Assembly: GCF_020439865.1 (NCBI RefSeq)
Contig: NZ_JAGRPF010000135.1
Span: 45,103 to 109,102 of the forward strand
Reading direction: 5' to 3'
DNA length: 64,000 nt
Source: Prosthecobacter sp.
GTDB taxonomy: Bacteria; Verrucomicrobiota; Verrucomicrobiia; Verrucomicrobiales; Verrucomicrobiaceae
In this document: piece after piece, positions 37,406 through 45,688 of the stretch
Layout: every line of letters begins with the position of its first letter
Position numbering within the stretch: the first letter of the stretch is position 1
Notes under the pieces: generated by a model
The model's input: the letters and a program-made list of their open reading frames with translations, nothing else
Told to the model about the DNA's origin: nothing
Databases searched by the model: none
Program-made: the position numbers and the translations under genes

Positions 37406-37765
37406 ATGAAAACCATCCTCACCCTCATCGCTGCCACCGCAGTTCTTGGTTTCGCAGCTCCCACCTCCGCCAAGGCCGATGGCTACTGCAATGGCAGCCG
37501 CCGCATCATCAGCTACATGCCCTGCGGCACGCCTGTATATGCAGTCTATCAGGTCGTCGGCTATGACCATTGCGGGCGCCCGGTTGGGCAGTGGGTCACG
37601 CAGCGCGTGCCGCATAGCTGTGGTGTTTGCAATCCACGGCCGTCCTATGGCTTTGGCCACAGTCACCATCATGGATACAGCGGCTATTCTCCTGGCTACA
37701 ACAACAACTGCCGCCCGTCATACGGCCGCAGCGGGATCAGCTTTAGCTTCGGGTTTGGCAGGTAG
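37406..37765 (+). CDS. small secreted Gly/Tyr/His/Cys-rich protein
   Basis: 119 residues. A signal peptide (MKTILTLIAATAVLGFAAPTSA, cleavage before KADGYC) precedes a mature part with five cysteines, a VYAVYQVVGYDHCGRPVGQW segment, then a disordered Gly/His/Tyr stretch (GFGHSHHHGYSGYSPGYNNN). It could be a metal-binding or cell-surface protein; I know no function. It stands between oppC and the binding-protein gene, and a strong terminator follows, so it may be an independent unit. Confidence 0.82.
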   Translation: MKTILTLIAATAVLGFAAPTSAKADGYCNGSRRIISYMPCGTPVYAVYQVVGYDHCGRPVGQWVTQRVPHSCGVCNPRPSYGFGHSHHHGYSGYSPGYNNNCRPSYGRSGISFSFGFGR

Positions 37766-37798
37766 TTGCAACACCAGGGCGCCTCAATCCCTGCCTGG

Positions 37799-37832
37799 CG
37801 GCCTCATGCATCACGCATGAGGCCGTTTTGTT
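37799..37832 (+). terminator. Rho-independent terminator
   Basis: An 11-base-pair stem, CGGCCTCATGC (37799-37809) with GCATGAGGCCG (37815-37825), a five-base loop, then TTTTGTT. It ends the small secreted protein transcript and probably insulates it from the binding-protein gene. Confidence 0.85.
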
Positions 37833-37866
37833 GCCACGAACTCCAACGCATGTCATGATCGCCGCC

Positions 37867-39495
37867 ATGCGCTGGTTTGTTCGTGCCTTTCTTCTCGTTG
37901 TCTTCCTCGTGGGCGTCGTGTGGTTTAATCATGTCCGAACAAACCGGCCCCGCCGCATCGACATCGCGACACGTGAAGGAATTCTGCTTGTCGGCAATGG
38001 CACCGAACCCGCGACACTCGATCCTCAACTGGCCACCGGCCAGCCGGAGCATCACATCTTCCATGCCATCTTCGAAGGCCTGGTGGCGCCGGCTCCGGAC
38101 AATCCTGATGCAGACGGCCCCGGTGCCGCTGCAAGCTGGACCCACGAGAACTTCACGACGTGGACCTTTAAACTCCAGCCCAATGGGAAGTGGAGCGACG
38201 GCACACCCGTGACAGCTGGTGATTTCGTGTACGCCTATGAGCGCATGCTTACCGCAAAATTCGGAGCCGACTACGCGAACATGCTCTTCCCCATGCTCAA
38301 TGCGGAAGCCTTCTACACAGGCAAGATCACCGACTTCTCACAGGTCGGCGTCAAGGCTCTCGATGCGCTCACCTTACAGATCACTCTCGCCGGTCCCGCT
38401 CCCTACCTGCCCAGCATGCTGAAGCACTACTCGTGGTTCCCCGTGCCCCGGCATGCGATTGAGAAGTTCGGCAACATGACCGATCGCAACACGCGCTGGA
38501 CGCGCCCCGGCAATCTCGTTGGCAACGGGCCTTTCATGCTCAAAAGCTGGCGGATCAACCAGTCCGTCGAAACCATTCGGAATCCCTATTATTGGGACGC
38601 CGCCAGCGTCAAACTCAACGGCGTCACCTTCATCCCCATCAGCAGTGACACCACTGAAGAGCGCGCCTTCCTAGACGGTCAGTTGCATGTCACGCAAACG
38701 CTCCCGCTGGCCAAGATCCCCGGCTATCGCGAAACACGTCCCGATTTCTATCGCGATGAACCGCTGCTGAGCACCTATTTCTACCGCATCAACACTACAC
38801 GGAAGCCTTTCGACAATCCAAAGGTCCGACGTGCGCTCGCCCTCGCCATCGATCGCGAATCCATCTGTCGCAACATCCTTCGTGCCGGACAAAAACCAGC
38901 CACCGGCCTCACGCCTCCCGGTTGTGGCATTGGTTACCAACCGCCAGACGTCATGCACTTCGATCCCAATGAAGCGCGCAAGCTGCTGGCCGAGGCCGGA
39001 TTTCCTGATGGCAAAAGCATGCCGACCTTCGACATTCTCATCAACACCAACGAAGCCCACCGCACCATCGCGGAAGCCGTGCAGTCCATGTGGAAGGAGA
39101 ATCTCCACATACCCGTTCGCGTTTTGAATCAGGACTGGGGTGTCTATCTCGAATCCCAGCGAAAGCTCGATTACGATGTCTGTCGTGCCGGCTGGGTAGG
39201 CGACTATCTTGATCCCTCCACCTTCCTCGCCCTATGGAAAACCGGTGACGGAAATAACAACACCGGTTGGAGCAGCCCGCGCTACGATGCGCTCCTCTCG
39301 GAAAGTTTCCTCGAAGGAGATCCGGTCAAACGTTTCGCCATTCTGCATGAGGCAGAAACCCTCATGCTCGAAGAAGTCCCCATCATCCCGATTTACTGGT
39401 ATGTCCGCTCCTTCCTCGTGCAGCCGAACGTCAAAGGCCTGTTGCCTTCGCTCCTGGAGCACCGCTGCTACAAGGCCGTGGAACTGGTGCCGTGA
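37867..39495 (+). CDS. oppA: peptide ABC transporter substrate-binding protein (SBP family 5, OppA-like)
   Basis: 542 residues. An N-terminal hydrophobic helix (MRWFVRAFLLVVFLVGVVWF) without a lipobox Cys suggests a signal anchor rather than a lipoprotein, unusual for the family. The SBP_bac_5 domain is complete: NGTEPATLDPQLATGQPEHHIF, WTFKLQPNGKWSDGTPVTAGDFVYAYERML, NPYYWDAASVKLNGV, FDNPKVRRALALAIDRE and CRAGWVGDYLDPSTFL. It is the likely partner of OppBC. An ATG at 37855 is an alternative start; the frame is open to 37828, inside the terminator. Confidence 0.94.
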   Translation: MRWFVRAFLLVVFLVGVVWFNHVRTNRPRRIDIATREGILLVGNGTEPATLDPQLATGQPEHHIFHAIFEGLVAPAPDNPDADGPGAAASWTHENFTTWTFKLQPNGKWSDGTPVTAGDFVYAYERMLTAKFGADYANMLFPMLNAEAFYTGKITDFSQVGVKALDALTLQITLAGPAPYLPSMLKHYSWFPVPRHAIEKFGNMTDRNTRWTRPGNLVGNGPFMLKSWRINQSVETIRNPYYWDAASVKLNGVTFIPISSDTTEERAFLDGQLHVTQTLPLAKIPGYRETRPDFYRDEPLLSTYFYRINTTRKPFDNPKVRRALALAIDRESICRNILRAGQKPATGLTPPGCGIGYQPPDVMHFDPNEARKLLAEAGFPDGKSMPTFDILINTNEAHRTIAEAVQSMWKENLHIPVRVLNQDWGVYLESQRKLDYDVCRAGWVGDYLDPSTFLALWKTGDGNNNTGWSSPRYDALLSESFLEGDPVKRFAILHEAETLMLEEVPIIPIYWYVRSFLVQPNVKGLLPSLLEHRCYKAVELVP

Positions 39496-39505
39496 CGCAG
39501 CAAAC

Positions 39506-39533
39506 AAAAAGGCGCAGGAGAATCTCCCGCGCC
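39506..39533 (-). terminator. terminator of the heparinase-like gene
   Basis: An inverted repeat, GGCGCAGGAG (39511-39520) with CTCCCGCGCC (39524-39533), carrying one mismatch and an AAT loop. Five A residues at 39506-39510 give a T tract on the minus strand. It sits 28 bases after the stop of the gene that ends at 39561. Confidence 0.6.
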
Positions 39534-39560
39534 TTGCGTGTGTCAGAACTTTGTTTCTCG

Positions 39561-41393
39561 CTAGCCTGCCTTTCGCCAGATCGTCGTCATCGTGCCGCGA
39601 AATGTGATCTTGATCCCCGGGGTCGTCAGCCGTTCACGGAAATGCGGCGAGGCCTCACACTTCACGATCTCTGTTTGTTCGATGCCATCGCCATTCAGGG
39701 TGACATACACCGGGGCGGAATCAGCATGATGGCAGGCGAAACCGTTGGGACGATTCTTTTCAATACGCCAGCCAGGTGCAAGCTGCCAGGTCACCACGTG
39801 CGGTGCGGTCTGGCCGACATCATCGCAAATCTCCACATGCTCCTGAGTGGCATGCACGGCGCGCTGCACACGGAGGCCCTCGCATGCGAAACTCATCGAA
39901 CAAATCTCGTTGATGAGATCCAGCCTCGGCTTTTCGTGATGTTTCGACCAAAGAAATGATCCCATTCGCTGCGGAGTCGTCCTGCCTGAAATCGGCACCG
40001 GAGCGTTGTGTGCTTCCCACGATGCCAGTCGTGCTCGCAAAGCAGGATCGCTGTAGTAGGCGCCGGTGCCCGGATCGATGACGAGTGCGTGCTGTTCAAA
40101 CCACAATGAGACATGCATGGCATCGAGATGTCCGTGCGCCGCCATGCTGCCAAGCCCTAGAGGCGAAGCGTCTGCGCGCACCGTCCAGCGCGCATCACGC
40201 CAGACGGCCAGACCGCTCTCCTCATGCGCCAGCCACTTGCTGCGCATGGCTGCTTTCACACCCTTCGGCGGTTCGCCCAGCCAGAAACGCAATGCGGCTC
40301 CTTCACCCCGGTTGAGCAACCAGCCTCGAAACTCCGCCACCGCGTTGGATCGCTTCAAAGCCAGCGGCAGCACTTGCGCGTCATCAGAGTCGCCAAAGTC
40401 CCATGCATCGGGCGTTTCGACGACATCGACGAAAAACTGCGCCGCCTGCGTCAGCCTTTCCAGAACCTTACCCGTCAAACCATTCGCCGCCTTCCCGGCA
40501 TGCCAGCACATCTCCCACGCGAAGAGATGGTAGTGCAGCGCCTGCTCCTTGTTTCCACCGTCCGTGGCGAATTGCCGGAGAATCTCGCGTTCGAGCAGCT
40601 TCCATACGCGTTGCGCAGAAGTGATCGAACGCGCGAGCGACGGCCAGCGTGTGATAGCCATCACCAATGCAGCCAGTTCGCCGATGAGATGATTGTTCGC
40701 CGAAGATCCGAACGACCTCCGCTTCCAAATCCACCACGCATGCACGGGGACGATGCGCGCGGTCAGTTCGTCCTGTCGGCGGGCGAGTTCGGGATCGTTG
40801 CAGCCACGCACGAGCGCGTCGAACCAGCAGAAGTTTATCAGACGCAGTGCCGCTTCGAGCGGGCTCGTCCAGTTGATGCCATGGCCGGGCGTGTTGCGGT
40901 CGCACCAGTCTTCCAGCCAAAGTTGTGAGACACGAATGGCATGCACATCGCCATTCAGCGCGCTGTGCATCGCCATGCGTGTCATTTCCGACCAACGGTT
41001 GATCTCCCAGATCACCCGCGCATCTGCCTCGTGTTCGAGGCAGCGATGATCGAGTTTTCGCGAGGGAATGTCGGGATCGATGACCACGCCCAGCATCGCA
41101 TCGCGATGCCAGCACGGCGGCGCGCCGACCTCCACGTTCTTCCAGCCAAACAACTGCCATTCACCGCGCACGAGTTTCTCCGCGTCGCTCGCGAGTTGTT
41201 TGCGCAGTTCCGGCGGCACGCTCTCACGCCACGGCAGCTTCGGAAAACCGATGAACCTGCCGTCCCATGCTTCGCGGGCGACCTTCTTGAAGGCTGTCGG
41301 CTCACGCAGCCGGCCACAGCGCTCCATCACGCGCCGGCCGATCTCTCCCACGCTCATGGCGCGGAGTCGCTGGGCATACCAGGCCGGGTTCAT
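39561..41393 (-). CDS. heparinase II/III-family protein
   Basis: 610 residues from the ATG at 41393 (MNPAWYAQRLRAM). An alpha/alpha-toroid N-terminal domain (about 90-370; LEDWCDRNTPGHGINWTSPLEAALRLINF, FGSSANNHLIGELAAL, HYHLFAWEM) is followed by the Heparinase_II_III beta domain (about 420-600; AAHGHLDAMHVSLWFEQHALVIDPGTGAYYSD). His in GHLDA and the Tyr/His elements fit a uronic-acid polysaccharide lyase. No signal peptide is seen. The start overlaps the two-domain oxidoreductase stop (TGATG). This pair is commonly found together in exopolysaccharide loci, where the lyase probably trims or recycles the polymer. Confidence 0.92.
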   Translation of the reverse strand: MNPAWYAQRLRAMSVGEIGRRVMERCGRLREPTAFKKVAREAWDGRFIGFPKLPWRESVPPELRKQLASDAEKLVRGEWQLFGWKNVEVGAPPCWHRDAMLGVVIDPDIPSRKLDHRCLEHEADARVIWEINRWSEMTRMAMHSALNGDVHAIRVSQLWLEDWCDRNTPGHGINWTSPLEAALRLINFCWFDALVRGCNDPELARRQDELTARIVPVHAWWIWKRRSFGSSANNHLIGELAALVMAITRWPSLARSITSAQRVWKLLEREILRQFATDGGNKEQALHYHLFAWEMCWHAGKAANGLTGKVLERLTQAAQFFVDVVETPDAWDFGDSDDAQVLPLALKRSNAVAEFRGWLLNRGEGAALRFWLGEPPKGVKAAMRSKWLAHEESGLAVWRDARWTVRADASPLGLGSMAAHGHLDAMHVSLWFEQHALVIDPGTGAYYSDPALRARLASWEAHNAPVPISGRTTPQRMGSFLWSKHHEKPRLDLINEICSMSFACEGLRVQRAVHATQEHVEICDDVGQTAPHVVTWQLAPGWRIEKNRPNGFACHHADSAPVYVTLNGDGIEQTEIVKCEASPHFRERLTTPGIKITFRGTMTTIWRKAG

Positions 41394-43522
41394 CACAATT
41401 CGATCGTCCTTCCTTCCCTGATCGACTCCAGCACCGCAAACGTCATCCGCATGCTCTGCCGCGCTTGTTCGTAAGGCAGCGGATGGGGCGCGCCCTCCTT
41501 CAAGAAGGCCAGCCATGCCGTCATCTCTTCTGCATGCCCTTTCGAGCCGAACTTCTTTACCGCCTGCTTCCGCTTTTGAAAAACCGACAGCTTCATGAAG
41601 TTCTCGCATTCGATCACGACGCCGTTGCCAAATACGCGATACGATTCCTTGGGAAACGCGGAATCGCCTTCCGCCGAATAAACAATCTGCGCTAACGATC
41701 CATCCGCGAATTCGATCTGCGCCGTCACCGAGTCCGGCACTCTTGGTCTTCCCACTGTCTGCGCCGTCACCTTCACCGGCCTGCCGAGCAAATGACAGGC
41801 GAAGTCGAAGAAGTGGCAGGCTTCACCGAGCACTCGCCCCCCGCTCTCCTCGACATTGGCATACCAGTGATCCGGCGCCAGCACGCCGGCATTCACGTGA
41901 AACGCCAGCGTCTTCGGCCCCGGAATGGTCTTCAGTGTTTGCATCGTCACCAACGTCGCCGGAGCGAAGCGACGGTTGAAGCCCACCATGACGCTACCGT
42001 TCGTGGTGGCCATCGCTTCATCGATCTGCTCCAACTCGTGCTGAGTGAGGCACAGCGGCTTTTCGACAAAAGCGTGCTTCCCGCTTTGCAATGCCTTCAA
42101 CACGAGCGGTGCATGCAGATGATGACGCGTGCCGATTATCACAGCTCCGCCTTCGTTCGCGAACACCTTTGCCGCGTCCGTTTCCGCATTCGCAAAGCCA
42201 AACTTCTCCTTCACGTGCCGAGCGCTCAGGCCCGTGGCGTTCACAATGGCTCCCAGCGAGATCTTGTCCTTCAGATGCGGCAGCAGCATCGTGCGCGCAA
42301 AGTTTCCCGCGCCGATGACATCCAAAAACTCGGAATTCGGAGTTCGGAATTCGGAATGACTGCCTGAAGAAGAACAGGCTGGCTTGGGTTCCGCACTCCT
42401 CGCTCCACATTCCGCATTCCGATACTCAATAACCACCCCAAGCTCGCTCTCCAGCTTGTCGTAAACCTCGAGAACATCACCAAACACCACCTTGCGCGTG
42501 GTCACCGGCTTCAAATCGAGCTGGCCCGTGCGCATCAGTTCGAGGCATGCTTCAAAGTTCCGGTTCTCCGTCCAACGCACATAGCCGATCGGGTAATCCT
42601 TCCCGCCCCACTCATACTGCGGGTCGTAGCGACCGGGGCCGTAGCTGCGCGAGTAGCGAACCTGAATGTCCTTCATGTAGGCTGTCTTCCACGACAGCTC
42701 GGCATCGTAGATGCCCGTAATCACCATCACACCGCGATCCCGCAGACACGCGATCGCCTGATCGGCCGGACCGCTCGATTTGCCGCCCACGCAGATCAGG
42801 ACGGCATCGACTCCGTCGCCGTTCGTCCATTCACGCACCATGTCCTCCACTTTGGACTCCGCCGGATTCACCACGCGTTCCGCACCCATGGCCAGCGCGG
42901 CTTGAAGTCGTGATGCAACGAAGTCCACAGACAGGACGCGTGCTCCGGATGCTTTGAGCAAGCTCGTCACCAACAGGCCTACGAGTCCCTGGCCCATCAC
43001 CATCACGCGATCTCCCAGTCGCACGTCCGCCTGCCGCACCGCCTGCATCGAGATCGACGCGAGAGTCGTGTAGGCGGCCTGCCAGTCTTCCACGCCTTCC
43101 GGAACCGGCGCCGCGAGCAAATCGGGCACGGCAATCATCTCCGCATGAAACGCGCACTCGGCACCGCCGCAGGCCACACGATCCCCCACACGGAAGCGCG
43201 AGTTCAGCTCATCCACCGCCACCACCACACCTGCCGCCGAATAGCCCAGAGGTGTCGGTGATTCGAGACGGTTGCGAACCTTCTCCATCGCCGCTTTCCA
43301 GCCGAGCGTCTTTGCCGTGTCGATCACCTTCTTCACCTGATCTGGACGCGCCTTCGCTTTTTGCAGCAGGGACATCCGTGCCTGCTCCACCTTCATCCGT
43401 TCCGTCCCTGGCGAGATCACCGAGCACGTAGTCCGCACCAGAATCCCTCCCGGCGGTGGCACGGGTGCAGGCACCTCCTGCAGTTCCAGGCGTCCGTCTT
43501 GGTATTGGGCGAGTTGTTTCAT
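41393..43522 (-). CDS. two-domain oxidoreductase: MDR alcohol-dehydrogenase + Gfo/Idh/MocA
   Basis: 709 residues. Residues 1-365 are a medium-chain dehydrogenase (VISPGTERMKVEQARM, PLGYSAAGVVVAVDE, VMVMGQGLVGLLVTSLLKASGA). Residues about 400-709 are a Gfo/Idh/MocA domain (DVIGAGNFARTMLLPHL, HAFVEKPLCLT, GFNRRFAP, EACHFFDF). This fusion is a known type in polysaccharide loci, thought to act on a sugar nucleotide or uronate. The linker (about 367-398) is encoded by a repeat element (see 42328) and is foreign to both domains. An operon partner (heparinase) overlaps downstream; the CapK-like gene is 16 bases upstream. Confidence 0.93.
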   Translation of the reverse strand: MKQLAQYQDGRLELQEVPAPVPPPGGILVRTTCSVISPGTERMKVEQARMSLLQKAKARPDQVKKVIDTAKTLGWKAAMEKVRNRLESPTPLGYSAAGVVVAVDELNSRFRVGDRVACGGAECAFHAEMIAVPDLLAAPVPEGVEDWQAAYTTLASISMQAVRQADVRLGDRVMVMGQGLVGLLVTSLLKASGARVLSVDFVASRLQAALAMGAERVVNPAESKVEDMVREWTNGDGVDAVLICVGGKSSGPADQAIACLRDRGVMVITGIYDAELSWKTAYMKDIQVRYSRSYGPGRYDPQYEWGGKDYPIGYVRWTENRNFEACLELMRTGQLDLKPVTTRKVVFGDVLEVYDKLESELGVVIEYRNAECGARSAEPKPACSSSGSHSEFRTPNSEFLDVIGAGNFARTMLLPHLKDKISLGAIVNATGLSARHVKEKFGFANAETDAAKVFANEGGAVIIGTRHHLHAPLVLKALQSGKHAFVEKPLCLTQHELEQIDEAMATTNGSVMVGFNRRFAPATLVTMQTLKTIPGPKTLAFHVNAGVLAPDHWYANVEESGGRVLGEACHFFDFACHLLGRPVKVTAQTVGRPRVPDSVTAQIEFADGSLAQIVYSAEGDSAFPKESYRVFGNGVVIECENFMKLSVFQKRKQAVKKFGSKGHAEEMTAWLAFLKEGAPHPLPYEQARQSMRMTFAVLESIREGRTIEL
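42328..42421. repeat. inverted-repeat element inside the two-domain oxidoreductase linker
   Basis: Seen on the plus strand: a run of CGGAATTCGG/AGTTCGG/AATTCGGAATG units (about 42330-42357), a 30-base middle, then CCGCACTCCTCGCTCCACATTCCGCATTCCG. The two ends are rich in GGAAT/ATTCC, so the element can fold. It is read through in frame and encodes the linker (NAECGARSAE and SEFRTPNSEF). Units of this appearance recur in Verrucomicrobia/PVC genomes in my recollection; no second copy is visible in this window. Confidence 0.6.
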
Positions 43523-43538
43523 TGAAGAACCTTCAAAA

Positions 43539-44933
43539 TCATGATTTCAGTGTCGTGATCAGCCACTTGTGCTTTCCGCTGCTGGTTTTTTCGACTTCGC
43601 CGACTTCGCGCAACGTGAGGGTGAAATCGTCACCCAGCTTTGCGAGCAAACCGGAACGCATCGCTTCCACGCGTGAGTTCTGCCACTTCGGTCCGGTTTG
43701 ATAACGGCATTCGACCTCCGCGGGATGCTCTTGAAAAAACTGCACGGCCAGAAGGCCGTCGAAGATGTCATCGTGCATGTTGATCGCCGTGAGTGAGATG
43801 TGGCGACCCGTGGCGCTGACGAGGAATTCGTAATCGCGGCCGACGACCGCCTTGACGGCAGGCCAGTCGAACTCTCTGCCTCCGTTTGTCTGCTTGCAGA
43901 CGTCGCCGGTGCGATAGCGGATTAGCGGCATGACGTGATTGTGAAAGGTGGTGCCGATAATTTCGCGATGGCCCTCCGCATTTGCCTCACCGAATTCGAC
44001 GAACCCGTAGGTGGGCCAGAAATGCAGGTGATTCGACGTTCTCCCCTGCGCGGCGAGCACGACGCGTTCGCTGTGGCCATACCAGTGGAAGACGCGGGCG
44101 CCGAAGAAGTGTTCCAGATTCTGCTGTGACTCGGCGGTGAGTTTTTCCGAACCGCAAAGCAGCGAGGTGAGCGAAAAATCGAGTTTGAGACCGGACTGCT
44201 CCAGTCCGCGTGCCAGCATCAATGCTGCGCTCGGATAGGCATGCAGGTGCTGCGGACGAAAGTGGTTCAAGGCTTTCACATACTCCGGCAGACGCTCTGG
44301 CGTGAGATGGTAGGAGGACAGGATGAGCCAGTTTCGCGTGGCGTCGTAGTAGCTGATGCTGCCGTCGGCACGACTGGAGGTGACGCCGCCACGGATCACT
44401 GCCACGCGATCTCCGGGTTGATAGCCACGCCGTGACCACTGGGCTTCCAGATAAGCCTGTTCTTTTGGACGGCTCACGCCTTTGTGCAGGTAAAACCCCA
44501 CCGGCACGCCGCTTGATCCACCCGTGGTGATGTAAAGCCTCAGCTTCGTATCGAAATCCGGATTCACCATCTGCTCGCGGTGCAGCAGCAGATCCTGCTT
44601 TGTCAGCAGAGGATAGCCCCTCAGTTGCTCCAGTGATTCGAAGTTCTTCGGATCGACTCCGCAATCCGCGAATCGCTCCGCATAAAACGGAGCCTTCGAG
44701 GCGGCGATCAACGATTCACGCAAGGCTGCGACCTGATACCGTCGAATCTTCTCCGCATCCCAAGTTTCGACTTCCCGTGCCTCGTTTTGAAACCGAGTGT
44801 AGGCCGGACCATAGCGAAGCGACGCCGGAACCGCTCGATAAGCACGGCCCGCCAGCGTTTTGACCGGTTGCGGTGCCGCCTCATAGAGCTTGAGCAGCGG
44901 ATAAAGAGTGTCTTCGAGGGACATTATCATCAC
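43539..44933 (-). CDS. phenylacetate-CoA-ligase-like adenylate-forming enzyme (CapK family)
   Basis: 464 residues. An ANL-superfamily fold with the AMP-binding loop YITTGGSSGVPVGFY, later YGHSERVVLA and the region GTTFHNHVMPLIRYRTGDVC. The end is shorter than in true PaaK. CapK-like members occur in capsule and exopolysaccharide loci, where they may activate an acyl or amino-acid decoration; the acid is unknown. The start at 44933 overlaps the larB stop (ATGA), so it is coupled to larB upstream. Confidence 0.9.
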   Translation of the reverse strand: MMIMSLEDTLYPLLKLYEAAPQPVKTLAGRAYRAVPASLRYGPAYTRFQNEAREVETWDAEKIRRYQVAALRESLIAASKAPFYAERFADCGVDPKNFESLEQLRGYPLLTKQDLLLHREQMVNPDFDTKLRLYITTGGSSGVPVGFYLHKGVSRPKEQAYLEAQWSRRGYQPGDRVAVIRGGVTSSRADGSISYYDATRNWLILSSYHLTPERLPEYVKALNHFRPQHLHAYPSAALMLARGLEQSGLKLDFSLTSLLCGSEKLTAESQQNLEHFFGARVFHWYGHSERVVLAAQGRTSNHLHFWPTYGFVEFGEANAEGHREIIGTTFHNHVMPLIRYRTGDVCKQTNGGREFDWPAVKAVVGRDYEFLVSATGRHISLTAINMHDDIFDGLLAVQFFQEHPAEVECRYQTGPKWQNSRVEAMRSGLLAKLGDDFTLTLREVGEVEKTSSGKHKWLITTLKS

Positions 44934-45688
44934 GCCACTGCGTTCAGACGGAGCATCCGGATCGCCGCGATCGCGGCACCAAAGCCGTTGTCGATGTTCA
45001 CGACCGTCAGACCACTGGCGCAGGAGTTGAGCATGCTGAGCAGGGCAGAAATGCCGTTCAGATTGGCGCCATAGCCCACGCTCGTGGGCACGGCGATGAC
45101 GGGTGCGGCGACGAGACCACCGAGCACGCTGGGAAGCGCGCCTTCCATCCCTGCGACAGCGATGATGAGACCTGCGCTGCGCAAATCTTCGAGCCGGTTC
45201 AGAAGACGATGCAACCCGGCGACACCTACATCAGAGAGCCGGTTTACCCGAACTCCGGCAAACTCCAGTGTCTGTGCCGCTTCCTCCGCCACGGGCAGGT
45301 CGGACGTTCCAGCACAAACGACGGTGACCGACGGCGACGAAGACGAACGCTCCATCTGGCCGATGCGATACAGCCGCGAGACACCGTCGTAGCTGCCGGT
45401 GGGGAAACGCTGCAAAAGCAATGCCGCCGTGTTCGTGCTCACACGTGTCGCGAGCGCACAACCATGGGCGGCGACGAGGGCCGTGAGCGCGTCGGAAGTC
45501 TGTGCGAGCGTCTTGCCCTCGGCATAAACGGCTTCCGGAAAGCCCTGACGGATCACGCGATGCGTGTCAGCAAGCACCTGCCCCGCCTCGGCAAACGGCA
45601 GCGTGCGCAGCCGTTCCAGCGCCTGATCAGGCGGCAGTTTGCCCTCGCTGACCTGGGTCAGGAGTTCGCTGAGCTTTGATTCGTTCAT
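44930..45688 (-). CDS. larB: nickel-pincer cofactor biosynthesis protein LarB
   Basis: 252 residues, usual length. A helical N-terminal part (SKLSELLTQVSEGKLPPDQAL) precedes the PurE-like domain from about 120: VTVVCAGTSDLPVAEEAAQTLEF, LIIAVAGMEGALPSVLGGLV, VIAVPTSVGYGANLNGISALLSMLN. LarB carboxylates and hydrolyses nicotinic acid adenine dinucleotide as the first step to the nickel-pincer nucleotide used by lactate racemase and related enzymes. It overlaps larE upstream and the CapK-like gene downstream by 4 bases. No larC or larA is in the window. Confidence 0.95.
   Translation of the reverse strand: MNESKLSELLTQVSEGKLPPDQALERLRTLPFAEAGQVLADTHRVIRQGFPEAVYAEGKTLAQTSDALTALVAAHGCALATRVSTNTAALLLQRFPTGSYDGVSRLYRIGQMERSSSSPSVTVVCAGTSDLPVAEEAAQTLEFAGVRVNRLSDVGVAGLHRLLNRLEDLRSAGLIIAVAGMEGALPSVLGGLVAAPVIAVPTSVGYGANLNGISALLSMLNSCASGLTVVNIDNGFGAAIAAIRMLRLNAVA

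Noticed and set aside
37799..37866. earlier start of the OppA-like gene at 37828
   Set aside because: It falls inside the terminator hairpin/T tract, and the hydrophobic N-terminal helix begins at 37867 or 37855.
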